64,000 nucleotides of DNA from Diabrotica undecimpunctata (taxonomy: Eukaryota > Arthropoda > Insecta > Coleoptera > Chrysomelidae). The position numbers and the translations under genes are program-made. A model generated the notes under the pieces. That model was not told the DNA's origin, did not search any database, and was given only the letters and a program-made list of their open reading frames with translations. This document shows, one piece after another, positions 1-11,532 of this stretch (position 1 is its first letter; the number at the start of each line of letters is the position of its first letter). The DNA lies in assembly GCF_040954645.1 (NCBI RefSeq), contig NC_092805.1, forward strand, positions 22,594,741-22,658,740, in the 5' to 3' direction.

Positions 1-360
1 TGAGAAGATGGATGAAATAATAGGAGAGTATCAATGTGGATTCAAAAAGAATAGAGTGATAGTAAACAAAATAATTGCATTTAAAGAGCTATAAGCAGAA
101 AGCTGTCAGCATTAAAAGGAGACCGATGTAATTTTGTTGATTTTAAGCAGGCTTCTAGTAATATAAACTATATGAGGCCTTAAGAGAGCTAGGAATTCAT
201 ATAAAATTATTAACTTGGTGAGGTTAACACTATGACACAGAGAACGCAATTAAGAGGTAAAATATCAAATATTTTCCAAATTAAACTTGGGCTAAGGCAA
301 GGGGATCCGCTGTCAACTATATTATTTAATCTACTTTCGGAAAAGTTTTAAGAGCTTGTT
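1..360 (+). pseudogene. LINE reverse transcriptase remnant
   Basis: Translated in shifting frames, this stretch gives conserved pieces of a non-LTR retrotransposon reverse transcriptase: a QCGF-type motif near 35-45, FVDFKQA near 135-155 (the motif A region) and LRQGDPLSTILFNL near 290-330. Stops and frameshifts interrupt it, so it is dead. The 5' side lies outside the window. The RQGDPLS block identifies an RT of the endonuclease-RT type; the clade is not determined. Confidence 0.75.
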
Positions 361-1193
361 CGTATGATTTTTAGAGGTTTCTGTGGCATTTTCGTCTCTG
401 ACGACTGTTTTCTATTATTTGCAATTCAACATTTTCTGCATTTTTTCTTATCAAAGAAAAAGCACATACATTTGCTGCTATTTTTCATATTTCAAATGTT
501 TTGTATTTTAATTCATCTTTATTTTCCAATATATTTTTAATTCATAAATTATTCAAAAATTACAAATCAATATCTTTCAATAAATATTTACTTAGTAATC
601 ATTGGATATAGTTTAAATTTCATATCGATTAAAACCAACAAAAAGCATCACCATCGCCAAAATTATAGATAGTGATATTAGTATTTGTTAGGAAAATATT
701 TGATAATATTCAGCAGAAGAGGATAGCATTTGTACTTTGCATTATTCATTTAACTACGATTTAATTATCTGTTCTCCAAACATTTGTGATTGTGGAAACT
801 GATTAATCGTTTTTGAAAACATTGAAAACAAAACGTAAACAAATAAAAGTCTTTTATAATAGGTATTTAATTAGCTTTCTTATCGCTGGCTTCGAAGACG
901 ACGGTGGATAGCGCAGGGGGCGGCAGGGGTATCATAAAATAAAAATGACAAATGACAGATCGCTCGACCACACACTACGTGGAATAGTAAGCGCAGTCCC
1001 ATGCGCGTTTAATAAAAAAACTAAAATAAAATTCTTTGAATATTACTGGGATGATGAAGTTATGAAATATAAGTCTACCCATAGAGATCGTGTTATTATC
1101 ACGCAGAAATTTTGGGTAATTTTTTCTACCGGTTGGGACAAAACGATGACACAATTTAGCATTCTCTTCAACACGAAAAAGCCTAGAAAATTA
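361..1193. other. AT-rich spacer, no gene recognised
   Basis: AT-rich DNA with no domain I recognise. The short open frame at 945-1262 has no family signature and runs into the antisense LINE at 1206. Confidence 0.5.
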
Positions 1194-1205
1194 GCTATCA
1201 ATATT

Positions 1206-1724
1206 CTTCTTCTTCAGGTTCCTTCTTCTATCGGAGGATGGAAATCATCATCGCTATTTTAATTTTATTGGCCGCGCTTCTGAATAATCCTAATGAGCTG
1301 CAACCGAACCACTCTCTCAAATTTCTTAGCCAGGATATTTTGCGTCGTCCTGGGTTTCTCTTCCTTTGCATAATTAATCTAAGTAATACGTACTTCTCGC
1401 TCCTCATTATATGACCCAGATATTGAATCTTTCTAATTTTAACAGTTTTTATGACTTCACATTCTTTCTTCATTCTTTGTAACACCTCTATATTAGTTAC
1501 TTTTTCAGTCCACGATATTCTGTGGATTCTCCTGTAGCACCACATCTCTAAGGAGTTTAATTTTTTGATTTCAGACTGTTTTATTGTCCACGCTTCCATG
1601 CCGTATAGGAAAGTAGAAAAAACGTAACAACGTAGCATTCTTGTGCGGATCTCTAGATTAAGGTTACGGTTGCAAAGTAAGTTCTTCAATTTTATGAACG
1701 TGTTTCTTGCCATTTCTATTCTAG
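1206..1724 (-). mobile_element. 5'-truncated LINE C with 12-bp TSD
   Basis: The minus strand encodes the C-terminal region of a LINE ORF2, with RCYVFSTFLYGMEAWT, a following LEMWCYRR block and a YLGHIMR block, open over 1228-1713. Its 3' end is a GAAGAAGAAG-type tail at about 1206-1218. The 12-base direct repeat GCTATCAATATT flanks the insertion at 1194-1205 and 1725-1736, as expected for target-primed reverse transcription. About 160 codons survive; the endonuclease and RT core are absent, so it was truncated on arrival. The same tail family recurs at 4265, 14350, 18835 and 25770. Confidence 0.85.
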
Positions 1725-2314
1725 GCTATCAATATTACTTACGCTTAACGTTTTTGGACAACCTTGATAACATCAATTGACCTTATGGTTGGCATAAAAT
1801 TTTCTTCTTTTATTTTGACTTACCTTTTCATAAAAAAAGGAAAACTGATAAGAGTCGGTAGGACTGATATGAAGGAAATGACCCAAGCAAGGAAATGAGT
1901 ACTGGTTATAATGAGTTGGAAAGTATAAATAATAGGAGGAAAAAAGAGAGCCGATCGGGAACTTAAAAAATGCATAAATGAGATGATACTAGCAACGTGG
2001 AACATTAGAGGATCCTTTTATGAAGGAGTGTTTAAAGAGCTAACCAATGAGATAAATAAATACAAAATAGATGTTATGGCTTTACAAGAAACTAAACAAA
2101 TGAGAAATAAAATAACGGAAGTTGAGAGCACAGCGCTATTTAAGAGTAGCGAGTAAGGCAAGAGCAGGGAACAGGTGTCGTATTTGCAACAAATTTTAAG
2201 TAGAAAGTTATGTCCTTCAGCCCTATTTCCGGCAGAATGGAAGTAATACGAACGAAGGGAGAAAAAAGGAATATAAGTATAATTAACATGCACGCTCCAC
2301 CCGAGGAAAAAGAT

Positions 2315-3360
2315 CTTCTTCTTCCTCTTTATAAGGAATTCTGCTTGTTCATTGGGGGATTAATACCTCTATGGAAGGTTGGCACTCCATCTTTTGCGCG
2401 GTCGTCCGATACTTCTTCTGCCGATTGGTGACTTATCTCTTGCTATTTTGACGACACGGGTCTCCCCCATTCTGCTTATGTGGTTATTCCATTCTTTTTT
2501 TCTATTTTGTGTCCATTCATTTATACACTGTACGTTACATTTTCTTATGTCTTCACTTCTCTTTCGATCTATCAGAGTATTTCCTGTAATTCTTCTCAGT
2601 ACTCTCATCTCTGCCGTTTCCAGTAGCCTTTGCCTTGTGGCTTGGTCGGGTCTTGTTTCTGAGGCATATGTCATTATCGGTCTTACACTGGCTTTATAAA
2701 TTCTTGATTTCATCTCAGTGTTAATGTGTCTGTTTCGCCATATTGTGTTATTAAGGCATCCTGCCAGTCTATTTGCTTTTTGTATTTGATCTCTACCTTC
2801 TTTGTCCATAGCTAGACAGTGTAATGCCTAGGTATTTTATTTCCATTACTTGTTCAATACTGATGCCATCAATTTCTATTTTACATCTGGTTGGTTCTTT
2901 GCTGACTACTATTGTTTTAGTTTTCTGAGATGAGATTGTCATATTAAATTCTTTTGCTCTTATGTTTCTGTGGACCAGTCTTTGCAGACTATCTTCACCT
3001 TGAGCTATCAAGCGTATTTTGATTTCTTTGTTTCCTCTTCCTTTGTTAACGCTTTTGATGATTTCATCCATGATCAAATTGAAGAGCATGGGGCTCAATG
3101 AATCCCTTTGTCTTATTCCGCTGCCATCTACTCTGACTTCCATTTTGTTGTTTTGGTAGATGTTTTCGATAGTTTTTATAATATTTAGGGGAGCTTCTCT
3201 ATTATACAGAAAATTGATTACATCTTTGAGTCTTACTCTGTCAAACGCTTTCTTTAGGTCAATCAGACACAGAAATGCTGGTCTATTATACTCTAGTGAT
3301 TTCTCAGTAATTTGCTTTATAACGAATATTGCATATGTACACAATCTTCCACTACGAAAA
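2315..3360 (-). mobile_element. LINE B inserted antisense in LINE A
   Basis: The minus strand reads RT pieces in two open frames. 2793-3344 has FLCLIDLKKAFDRVR (motif A), a degraded RQRDSLSPMLFNLI and KYLGITLSS. 2369-2809 has IYKASVRPIMTYASETR and the C-terminal RDKSPIGRRSIGRPRKRW. The expected YADD box has become AQGEDS. The near-identical 14-base repeat CCGAGGAAAAAGAT / CCGAAGAAAAAGAT at 2301-2314 and 3361-3374 flanks it, and LINE A coding resumes exactly there. The element is 5' truncated and its 3' end is GAAGAAGAAG-like. It is younger than LINE A. Confidence 0.85.
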
Positions 3361-4264
3361 CCGAAGAAAAAGATGATAAAACAATAGAGCTATTCTACAA
3401 GCAACTGACGGATCAATATGAGCATCTACCAAAAAAAAGCATGATATAAAAATAGTAATCGGTAATTGCAATGCAAAAGTGGGGAAAGAAGCTATGTATA
3501 ACGTAGTAGCTGGAATACATAGCAAGCATGAGGTGACAAATGATAATGGCCAAAGACTAATCAGTTTTTCGATGGAAAAAAATATGGTGGTGAGGAGCAC
3601 CCAGTTAAAACGAAAAGAAATACATAAGGGAACCTAGATGTCACTTGATGAAAGGACGGTCAACCGGATTGATCACGTATTGGTGAAAAGAAACCACAAG
3701 AAATTTATAATAAGTGTGAGAAGAGCCGGAATGGATTCGGACCATTTTCTGGTTAGAGTTATATGTGGAATGGTGCAAAAAGATAAAAAAATGAGAAAAA
3801 CCAATTCAAAGAGGAAAAATCGGTATTATATAGAAAATCTAAACGAGGTGGAAGAGAAACTAGGAATAGAGAAGTGTGGCAATATATAAGAGAGGCGATA
3901 ACCATAGCAAATGATAAAATTATTCCACAAAACAGCCAAAGGCAAGCCGGGAAGAATTGGTTTGATGAAAAATGCATTAAAATAGCAAAGGAAAAAAAAA
4001 GATTAAGACAATTGGCACTAACAAATAATATTGATGATTATGAACCAGAGTTACAAATATCAAAGAAGAATAATGAGAAGGGTATGTAGATGAAGGTGAA
4101 TATAACGAAACAATAGTACAAGAAATAGAGAAAAGATTTCAGAAAAAATACGGCCGTTTTATCAAGAAGTTAAAAAAACTGAAAGGGGATACCAGAATTA
4201 CAATTCATACATAAAAAAAGAGGATGAAACACTCTCGAGTGAAAAAGAATAGTGATGGATATAC

Positions 4265-4371
4265 TTCTTCTTCAGTGCCTTATCCGGTCCGGATGTTGGC
4301 GATCATCAAGGCTATCATGGTTTTGTTGACTGCTCTGCGAAACAGCTCCGCTGAGGTCATCCCAAACCATT
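4265..4371 (-). mobile_element. 107-bp LINE C tail insertion with perfect 13-bp TSD
   Basis: Only the last 107 bases of a LINE are present. The minus strand reads MTSAELFRRAVNKTMIALM and then MIANIRTG, a stop, and a GAAGAAGAA end. The 13-base repeat GTGATGGATATAC stands exactly on both sides (4252-4264 and 4372-4384). The insertion interrupts LINE A at the start of its pre-RT segment. This is an extreme 5' truncation rather than a fragment of a decayed longer copy. Confidence 0.85.
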
Positions 4372-5937
4372 GTGATGGATATACATATGGGAGAAATTTT
4401 AGCGAACTACTGAATGGGCAAAATACAAATGGGAATCAAAATTTCCTTATAGAGGATAATGGCATAATAATAGAACTGACTAGTGAAGGAGAGATTGAAA
4501 GTATAATGAATGAGCTGAAAAATAACAAAAGACCGGGAGAAAACGAAATAGCTACGGAAATGATAAAGAATGGAGGGGAAGAACTACAAAAAAGGATTAT
4601 AGTCTTATTAAGAGAATATGGGAAGAGGAAAATATGGCAAAAGATTGGATCAAAGTTTTATTATGCCCCATGTACAAAAGGGGGATAGATTGGCATGTTA
4701 AAATTACAGAAATGTTGCTTTATTGGATACTTGTTACAATGTATTAGTCAGGATTCTAAAAGAGAGACTCAACGCTGAAAATAAACTAGGTATTAGGCCG
4801 GTTTTAGAGAGTTAGTTAATAGATCAGTTACAGATCAGATTTGTACACTAAAAGAAATCCAGATTACCTGTTATAAGAAGGAACAAAATGTATGAAACAT
4901 TGAGATCCTTGGAAATACCCGCAAAACTGTTAAGGTAAGTAAGAATGACTCTGAATAGCACACAGAATGAATTTGAAGTGAACAGACGTCTTAGGCAAGG
5001 AGATCCGTTATCCACGGTGTTTTCTTAATTTGGTATTGGAAACAATAATCAGAAATACCCGAGTTAAAACGACCGGATCCATCTTCAACAATGATCACGA
5101 ATGTCCGGCATTCGCTGACGATCTTACTATTCTAACGAAAACAAGAAAAGAATTAAGAAATCTTATAAAAAGACTAGAAAAGGAGGCAAAATATTTTGAC
5201 CTAGAAATAAACCAGGAAAAGTCAAAGTACATAATACTTGGAAATACAGAGCAAAAAGAAGAGGGACAGTTTACTTTCATATAAAGAATCAAGGGAATAT
5301 AATCTCGAGAGAGTTGTCCATTTTACTTATCTGGGGGTTATTATAGAAGAGAAAGGTCAGGAACTAGATGCCAGATTGGCAAAGGGAAATAAATAGATGA
5401 GAAGCCTAAGACCACTGATGAAATCCAAATATGTATCGAGAAAAACAGAGTAAAGGATATATAAAACGGTGATAAGGCCCACAGTGACGTATGGTAGTAA
5501 AGTATGGAAATACGGAGAAATTGGAAAGATGGGAAAGAAAAATGCTCAGAGCTATATACGGAGGCTAAAAAACACGATGGAAGGTTGGGTGCGACGAACA
5601 AACAGGGAGCTAGAAGAACTGTATAACGAACCAAACATCAGTCGCTTCATAAAGGCACAGAAAGTGAGATAGATGGGGCATAATGACGATAGAAAGGAAG
5701 AGGATGTCAAAGATGATCCTAAAACGGGGCCCAATCACGATAAGACGGAAAGGGCGACCCAGGCAAAGATGGTTTGATAGCGTACAGGAAGATCTCAGAA
5801 AAGAGGTAATTGATGGTTGGAAACAAAGAGCAACACTCAGAGATGAATGAAGGAGGATAGTAAGACAATTTAGTAGGCAAAGAGCCATCCCACTTGATAC
5901 AAGTTTTGTAATATATAAGTATTATATTAATTGTATT

Positions 5938-6434
5938 AACCGCTGTTATTTTGGCCTAGACCCTTAACTAAGAGCGAGAAATATGTCAAGAACAACGAAG
6001 TACAAACTTTATAAAACAATAATATACCCAGTGCTTACTTACGCATCGGAAACATGGGTAATGACGACTCGAGATGAAGAGTTACTACGAATATTTGAAA
6101 AAAAAGTATTGAGGACCACATATGGCGGAGTTAACGATCAGGGTTTGTGGAGAAGGCGATATAATTTCGAACTCTATAAGAGTTTTTGGTGATGCAGGTA
6201 TCATGAAACCCATCAAAATAAACCGCCTGAGATGGGTGGGCCACGTTATGAGGATCGATAAAAGTGATCCTATTAAAATAACCATGCTAAATAGGCCGGA
6301 TGGAAGAAGAAGGCGGCGACCTAAATTCAGATATCTGGGTGTAAAGGGATGGGAAGACACATGACAGGGAAGGATGGAAGAATGTTTTGAGGCAGGCCAA
6401 GGCTCACGAAGGGTTGTACCGTTAACTGTTGATG
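5938..6434 (+). mobile_element. LINE D 3' fragment with 12-bp TSD
   Basis: Encodes the ORF2 C-terminus of a second LINE family: YKTIIYPVLTYASETW at 6005-6055, a GLWRRRYNFELY block, RLRWVGHVMR and a degraded GRPRxR region, ending in a TGATGATT tail. The 12-base repeat ATTAATTGTATT flanks it at 5926-5937 and 6435-6446. Frameshifts occur near 6190 and after 6330. It sits at the 3' end of LINE A. Relatives are at 27624, 31935, 38722, 44895 and 46635. Confidence 0.85.
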
Positions 6435-6446
6435 ATTAATTGTATT

Positions 6447-7416
6447 TTAGCTCTAGACCTTCAAAGAATGTTGAGCTTTGTAAATTATCTTTTCATGTTT
6501 AATTTTTTGTTGTAAAAATTTATTGGTACCAACAAATATGCATATATGTCCAATTACCTTAAAATATTTAAAAAAATGTGAAATGCGAGCAAATGATAAC
6601 ATATATTTACATTTTTTAAACATTGCTTTATTTATCCACCATAATTTTGAATGTATTTCCTATTTAACTCTAGTGTTAACCTTCATAGTAAAAATATATT
6701 AGTACAAATTACATAATAGTTGATAATATGTAAAACTTTTGCTAAAAACTCTTCTAAACCTGCGTTGAATTTTTAAATTTTCAAAGTTTTATCTATTAAA
6801 CCGTTTTATCAATAATTTTTATACAAGGTTGACTTTAAATTATTAAAGATAAAAGCCTTTTTTAATGTTAGTTAAAATTTAATTGTTTGAGGTTTATATT
6901 TTTGAACAAATGGTTTTAATAAAATAAGGGAAGCAGTACTTTTAGACAAGCAGTATAATCAACATATGCGATGGCAGATTGTCACTAATTTTTCTTTTCC
7001 TGCTGATTGAATTGAACTAAAAAATATTTCAAATAATTAAATATCTGGTATAGAAATAAAATGCAAGGTGTTGGTTAATATTAAATGGAATTTTAGAATC
7101 AGAAAAGCATTCCTAAAATTGTGCTGAACTGGTAGTTTTAACGACAATATTGATTAAAGATAGAAACAGTTCCAATTGATATTTGGTCGAAAATTAAGGC
7201 CCAATAATACGATGCACTCGTCTGTTATCTCTCTTGAATATCTGAAGATCCCATAATTCTTCAGCTAAACTATTGAAATAACGGAATATTGTTCTTACTA
7301 TGCTTAAAATTAAAAATAAGGTTACTAAATCAACATATCTCAATAAAACACCAATTTCTCGAAAAGATATTGATAATAAAATTATATACATTTCCAATAA
7401 ATATACACTTCTTTAG
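6447..7416. other. AT-rich region downstream of the PRA1 gene
   Basis: No domain or repeat recognised. It lies just beyond the stop codon of the minus-strand PRA1 gene, so part of it should be the 3' UTR. A TTTATT (AATAAA on the minus strand) near 6629 is one possible polyadenylation signal, but the site cannot be fixed. Confidence 0.4.
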
Positions 7417-7717
7417 TTAAACTTCTTCCAGTAAGGCGTAGGAATCGTCTTCTCTTGTAACGAGCGCTTCAATGTTGTAAAATGCAGCGTGTAGTGTTAT
7501 CACGACCATTGAAGCACCTAAAACCCAAAATATTGCCCCATGTGCGCCTACTAAGTAAAATATCGGTAGTGAACATAACGTTACGATTCCATATTGCTGT
7601 GCTAAGGTTAATTCTTTTCCAAATAAGACTAGTGGTTTTTCCTGTTGTCTCTTGTTTATGCGGTAACCTACGTAGAATGTGCCGGCTATTACCAGTAGAA
7701 TGAGTGGAGAGGTTACA
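7417..7717 (-). CDS. Pra1: Prenylated Rab acceptor 1, exon 3 (C-terminal half)
   Basis: Last coding exon. The minus strand reads VTSPLILLVIAGTFYVGYRI, then KPLVLFGKELTLAQQYGIV, a long hydrophobic stretch with GAHGAIFWVLGASMVV, and ends DDSYALLEEV-stop (TAA at 7417-7419). The acceptor is TTTTTCAG just before 7717. Joined to exon 2 in phase 2, the split codon gives Leu and the join reads YCLVTSP, matching the YCVVTSP of human RABAC1. PRA1 proteins are small Golgi/ER membrane proteins that bind prenylated Rab GTPases and influence their membrane recycling. The two hydrophobic hairpins expected of the family are present: residues about 82-117 spanning exons 2-3, and about 136-172. The whole protein is 194 residues, against 185 for the human one. 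No break is visible. Confidence 0.95.
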
Positions 7718-8109
7718 CTGAAAAAGAGATTTTAGTTAAAATTTATATATAAAGGGCGAGTGAGATGAAATGTGCCAAACTCTAGGAGTGTATTGTACAC
7801 GTAAATCTCATATGTGACTCATATGCTGTTATTTGATGTTCATTTGTTATCAAGTTATAGCGATAACAAAATAACATTTAAATAGTGTATCCTGAGTATC
7901 ATATTTTATTTGTATAACTAGTCTTTGAATCAGTCGGATTTTTTCAGGAAACTGTCTGTTATAGCCAGTTGTACTGCATACTTATTCTATATATTATTCA
8001 TTCAGATGTAGTGGTGTAGCTCCAGATGTTTTTGGAGTTCAGAGTCTACAGCTTAAGTATCCATGAAACAACCCTGTTATATGCAGGTGTCCCTTAACTA
8101 GCGCATGTC

Positions 8110-8111
<2 letters not shown>

Positions 8112-8187
<76 letters not shown>
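8112..8187. repeat. (AT)n microsatellite
   Basis: An uninterrupted AT dinucleotide run of about 38 copies inside PRA1 intron 2. Confidence 0.98.
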
Positions 8188-8190
<3 letters not shown>

Positions 8191-9003
8191 GTTTGTTATT
8201 ATCAGTAGCTGTAGTATTTCTCATTGCAAACATTTTGTTTATATAAACTGACAAAAGAAAAGTTAAATGGCGTTAAAACTACATCAGCATGTATCGCAAT
8301 CAACAAATTAATAAAATAATTTTTTTAATTACACAAGGTACAGATTGATAAGAAGCAATAAATAACTTTTTATGGAGAATTTAAATGCGTTTTTATAAGA
8401 CTACTACGTTATTTCATTTAAGGTATTATAACATGAAAACAAATAAAAAATAGGGAGTTTTATTACAGTAACGCTAAATGTTGTAATATGTTTTATAAGA
8501 ATAGTTAAAACTGAATTACTGATAAATTAGAAAATTTTGCCATTATCTTTAAAACTGAAAAACAAATAAAACTCGAATAAAAACATAATGAGTTATTTTA
8601 ATTATTTTTATTTGTATAATACACTTTTAGTTTCTGAGTTGGACCTCGGAAAATTGCGATGCATCAATTTTTTTACTCTCCCTAGAGTCATCACTACTGA
8701 AGTTAGATCAATAGACAGTGTCGAGAGTTCCTAATTCAATGCACTACTACTACTACCACTGGTACTATAAACTCTACTACTTACTGTACAGTAGTACAGA
8801 GAGTGGTGACTCCAGTCAAAAGATTTGGTTAAAAAGTTGGATTTAAAGCGCAACTCAACCCAATTTGTCTCGTTTCCACTAAGAAACTAAATGAATTTGA
8901 TATCAAGTTTATTATCATTATTACATTTTATTATTTTACCACCACCTACAAGAATTACCAATAATTCAATATTAAATCTTTTTCTTGACTATCCAATACT
9001 TCT

Positions 9004-9279
9004 TCAGCTGTTTGGTGATTGATCTTGTGCTATTTTTGCTAGTGTGTCTTCTTCCTTTTTACTTATGTAGATGCTCCACACCTTTTTGCTGTCTAATATC
9101 CAGCTATTTATGTTCTCTATGTTAGATCTTTGATTGAACTCTATTACTTTGACTGTCCCGTAGTGTTTTGCTGCGATATATCTGACTATCTTCATTTCAC
9201 AGGCTTTTATTAAACTTTGTGTTTTCTTGGTATTGAGTTTGCTTCCTGCAGTGTAGGACATAACACAACTCACTACCAC
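9004..9279 (-). pseudogene. LINE B C-terminal remnant in PRA1 intron 2
   Basis: The minus strand has an open frame related to the C-terminal part of LINE B: KACEMKIVRYIAAKHYG, INSWILDSKKVWSIYIS and KIAQDQSPNS correspond to the ETAEMRVLRRITG, INEWTQNRKKEWNNHIS and KIARDKSPIG blocks at 2369-2809. It is strongly diverged and has the same orientation as the host gene. No target duplication was found. Confidence 0.7.
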
Positions 9280-10070
9280 CTTATAATCTTGGTCCTTATG
9301 TTATCTTGTCCATAGATGTTTATTGTGCTGTGATGTCTATTTAAGATATCTGGTTATTCTGTTGGATTTACTTATGACTTGGACAATTTCCACTTCTGTA
9401 TCTTCATAGTTGTGGACATTATCAGCAGCATCTAACTACTTATGAATAATGATTTACAACTATGGAACCATCTGCCTGTGACTTCAAAATACACTAAGAG
9501 TTTCAGAAAACTGAACTCGCAGTAATCACAGATATTCCCATAGACTAAGAGATTACTTACTCAGATATCATCTATGTAAAATGGTAAAAGTGGACACAGC
9601 AATATGCAGATTGTAACTGCAGTGCAATTACTTGACAATACCTTAACAACTGTACTGTCTCAATGGTAACATCTATATGGAGTCTACTACACCCAACAAT
9701 ATTTTAATACTAAAATAACATTGATCCTTGAATCACATGTGGGTTATAGACATACATATTAGGTACACATTTAGGTTATTCATTGGACATTAAATTTGTT
9801 AAATACCTATAACAACTGTTCATGTAACAGACATATCTCAGAAATAGATCATATCAAGTAATAAGGGCTTTCTTAAAAGCCTAGATCTTTTGGGTTATAG
9901 GTCATAGCTGAATATAGACATAGGGTATGGACAAAAGATCTTACAGGTTGCAGAATAAAAGGGTCTACGATGCCAAATGAATTCTCTGAAATGTACAAAC
10001 TGCACACTTCTGAATGAAATGAACTTATCATGGCAAATTTGATCTACATTTCATAAAATTATATACTTAC

Positions 10071-10280
10071 AGACAATACACTACTAGTCCTAGAAATACA
10101 AATAAGTAGTTTGCTTGAAAATATTCGATATTCCTCATGATTCGTTTGCCGAGTCGTGGGATTGATACTGGTATTTTAAAATTCGAAGTCATTATAAAAA
10201 TTAGCCAAGGTCGTACTTTCTGCCTCTGTTGACTTATCCATTCTTTGGGATCAGGCATCTGGGTTGGAAGTTGAAGAAAG
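10071..10280 (-). CDS. Pra1: Prenylated Rab acceptor 1, exon 2
   Basis: Reads QMPDPKEWISQQRQKVRPW, IPRLGKRIMRNIEYFQANY and the start of the first hydrophobic segment (FVFLGLVVYC). The RPW, LxxRIxRNxEYFQxNYxFVFLG pattern is the diagnostic core of the PRA1 domain. I place the 5' end at 10280, after an acceptor reading CTACTTTAG, because this gives phase 2 and joins exon 1 in frame. The alternative acceptor at 10258 would shift the frame. The donor is GTAAGT at 10070-10065. Confidence 0.93.
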
Positions 10281-11458
10281 CTAAAGTAGATTCAAAATAA
10301 ATTAAAATTGAACTTAGCACAACTCAATATACAAGCTCTTTCAATATTATTTCTTATAGGACAATTTGGTATCTCTTAAGAGCAATTTTAAGAAGTAGGA
10401 ATAGAAATTATGTATAAAAATGAGTTGTGTACAAATATAAAATTTTTCTAGCAAATCTTATTTATGTATATAAATCAAAAATTACACCATACACCTAAAA
10501 AAAGTTCAAATGAGGTAATTTGTGTAACCAAGCCTAACGAATCATTTTTTACTATTAATTTCCATTAACTTTATTCCATTAGTTGAAATATCCTCTGCAT
10601 CTATTAGTCTTCAGCATTCATTTATGACAAGCACTTTTTTACTTATGTCTTTATTATTTAATTATCTGTGATATAGGCTTCCCTTGTTGTTGGTTGCACT
10701 AGAAGAAACCTGATTTATTGTGTATTTTGTTGGGCTTGCTTTTAGTTTCTTTACAACAGTAAGCGAATTTTGTAGTTTTGATGAAATGACAGTACTTATC
10801 TCTTGTTGATCAATACAAAATCTGGTTTCTACTAAACTTTTTTTTGCTTCCATATCTGATATTTATGCATACAATCTATAAGCTGGTAGTTGGAAAAGGG
10901 TATATGTGGTTACCATATAAAACTACTGACAGAATTCCTTCAGTCTGTCTTCTCCTTTGTTCCTTATTCCCAGCCCAAACCCACATTAACATCTTGTTTC
11001 TTTACCAAGTTATAAATCTGTTTAATGTTTTTTAACAAGCAGGTTTTTCAAACAATTGTAAATGATTCTAAATTACAAAACTAAAATTACTAAACTAATT
11101 ATTGTACACAGCTGTTATAAATTGTGTATAAGGCTATTCTGTAAGTAATTTTACTGTTTTTGTTAAAGATATTAATCATTACATTTTAGGTTTTGAGAGA
11201 GAAGGATCAGCTGAACAGTATACAAGAGAATACCAGGAAATTATAAAAAGCACAGAGAAATGCCAATAATAAGCAATTTTAGCTACTTCACTTTCAACAG
11301 TTCAACTAAACCTGTCGTATATTCGTTTAATTTAAATATTGGGTGCAATAAACTAATCATTGCCTAAATGTATCTAAAATTATTTGAATATTATACAATA
11401 CTGTCCTATATAAAATTGATGTGTTGTCACTAAAAAAGGGTACTACAATTATACTTAC
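10281..11458 (-). other. PRA1 intron 1
   Basis: A 1.18-kb AT-rich intron between GTAAGT (11458-11453, minus strand) and the acceptor before 10280. The short open frames in it show no family signature. Confidence 0.8.
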
Positions 11459-11532
11459 CTTGGCAATTTGCTTTTTGGGGTAACTATAGGGGCATCCATT
11501 TCCCCAGATACTTCTACTGAGATGTCAGTCAT
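11459..11532 (-). CDS. Pra1: Prenylated Rab acceptor 1, exon 1
   Basis: First coding exon, 74 bases: ATG at 11532-11530, then TDISVEVSGEMDAPIVTPK and KLP, ending in AAG before a GTAAGT donor. The N-terminus of PRA1 proteins is short, polar and poorly conserved, so this exon is supported by phase (74 + 210 + 301 = 585 bases, 195 codons with the stop) and by the strong donor rather than by homology. The sequence just upstream (11533-11650) is the likely 5' UTR/promoter; no TATA box is obvious. Confidence 0.85.

Larger units (their letters stand above)
1981..5925 (+). pseudogene. LINE A: endonuclease-reverse transcriptase, broken and nested
   Basis: A long non-LTR retrotransposon ORF2 read in pieces. 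1981-2314 gives the start of an APE-type endonuclease (LATWNIRG, then VMALQETKQ). 3361-3760 continues it with IVIGNCNAKVGKE and later RIDHVLVKR and DSDHFLVRV. 4430-4690 gives the pre-RT segment (NELKNNKRPGENEIATEMIK). 4985-5280 gives the RT core with RLRQGDPLS and CPAFADDLTIL (an FADD box in place of YADD). 5460-5900 is the C-terminal region. Stops and frameshifts occur throughout. The ORF is split by an antisense LINE at 2315-3360 and by a 107-bp tail insertion at 4265-4371; removing both restores the order of domains. Before 1981 there are about 240 bases of possible 5' leader. Confidence 0.85.
7718..10070 (-). other. PRA1 intron 2
   Basis: A 2.35-kb intron bounded by GTAAGT on the minus strand (10065-10070) and TTTTTCAG next to 7717. 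It holds an (AT)n tract (8112-8187), ACT/ACC-rich microsatellite-like sequence near 8745-8800, and a LINE B scrap (9004-9279). The rest is AT-rich without recognisable content. Confidence 0.85.

Noticed and set aside
7194..7397. 67-codon minus-strand frame just after the PRA1 stop
   Set aside because: Lies in the presumed 3' UTR, has no family signature and AT-driven composition.
8112..8187. Possible replication origin or promoter at the AT run
   Set aside because: A pure dinucleotide run inside an intron; microsatellite expansion explains it fully.
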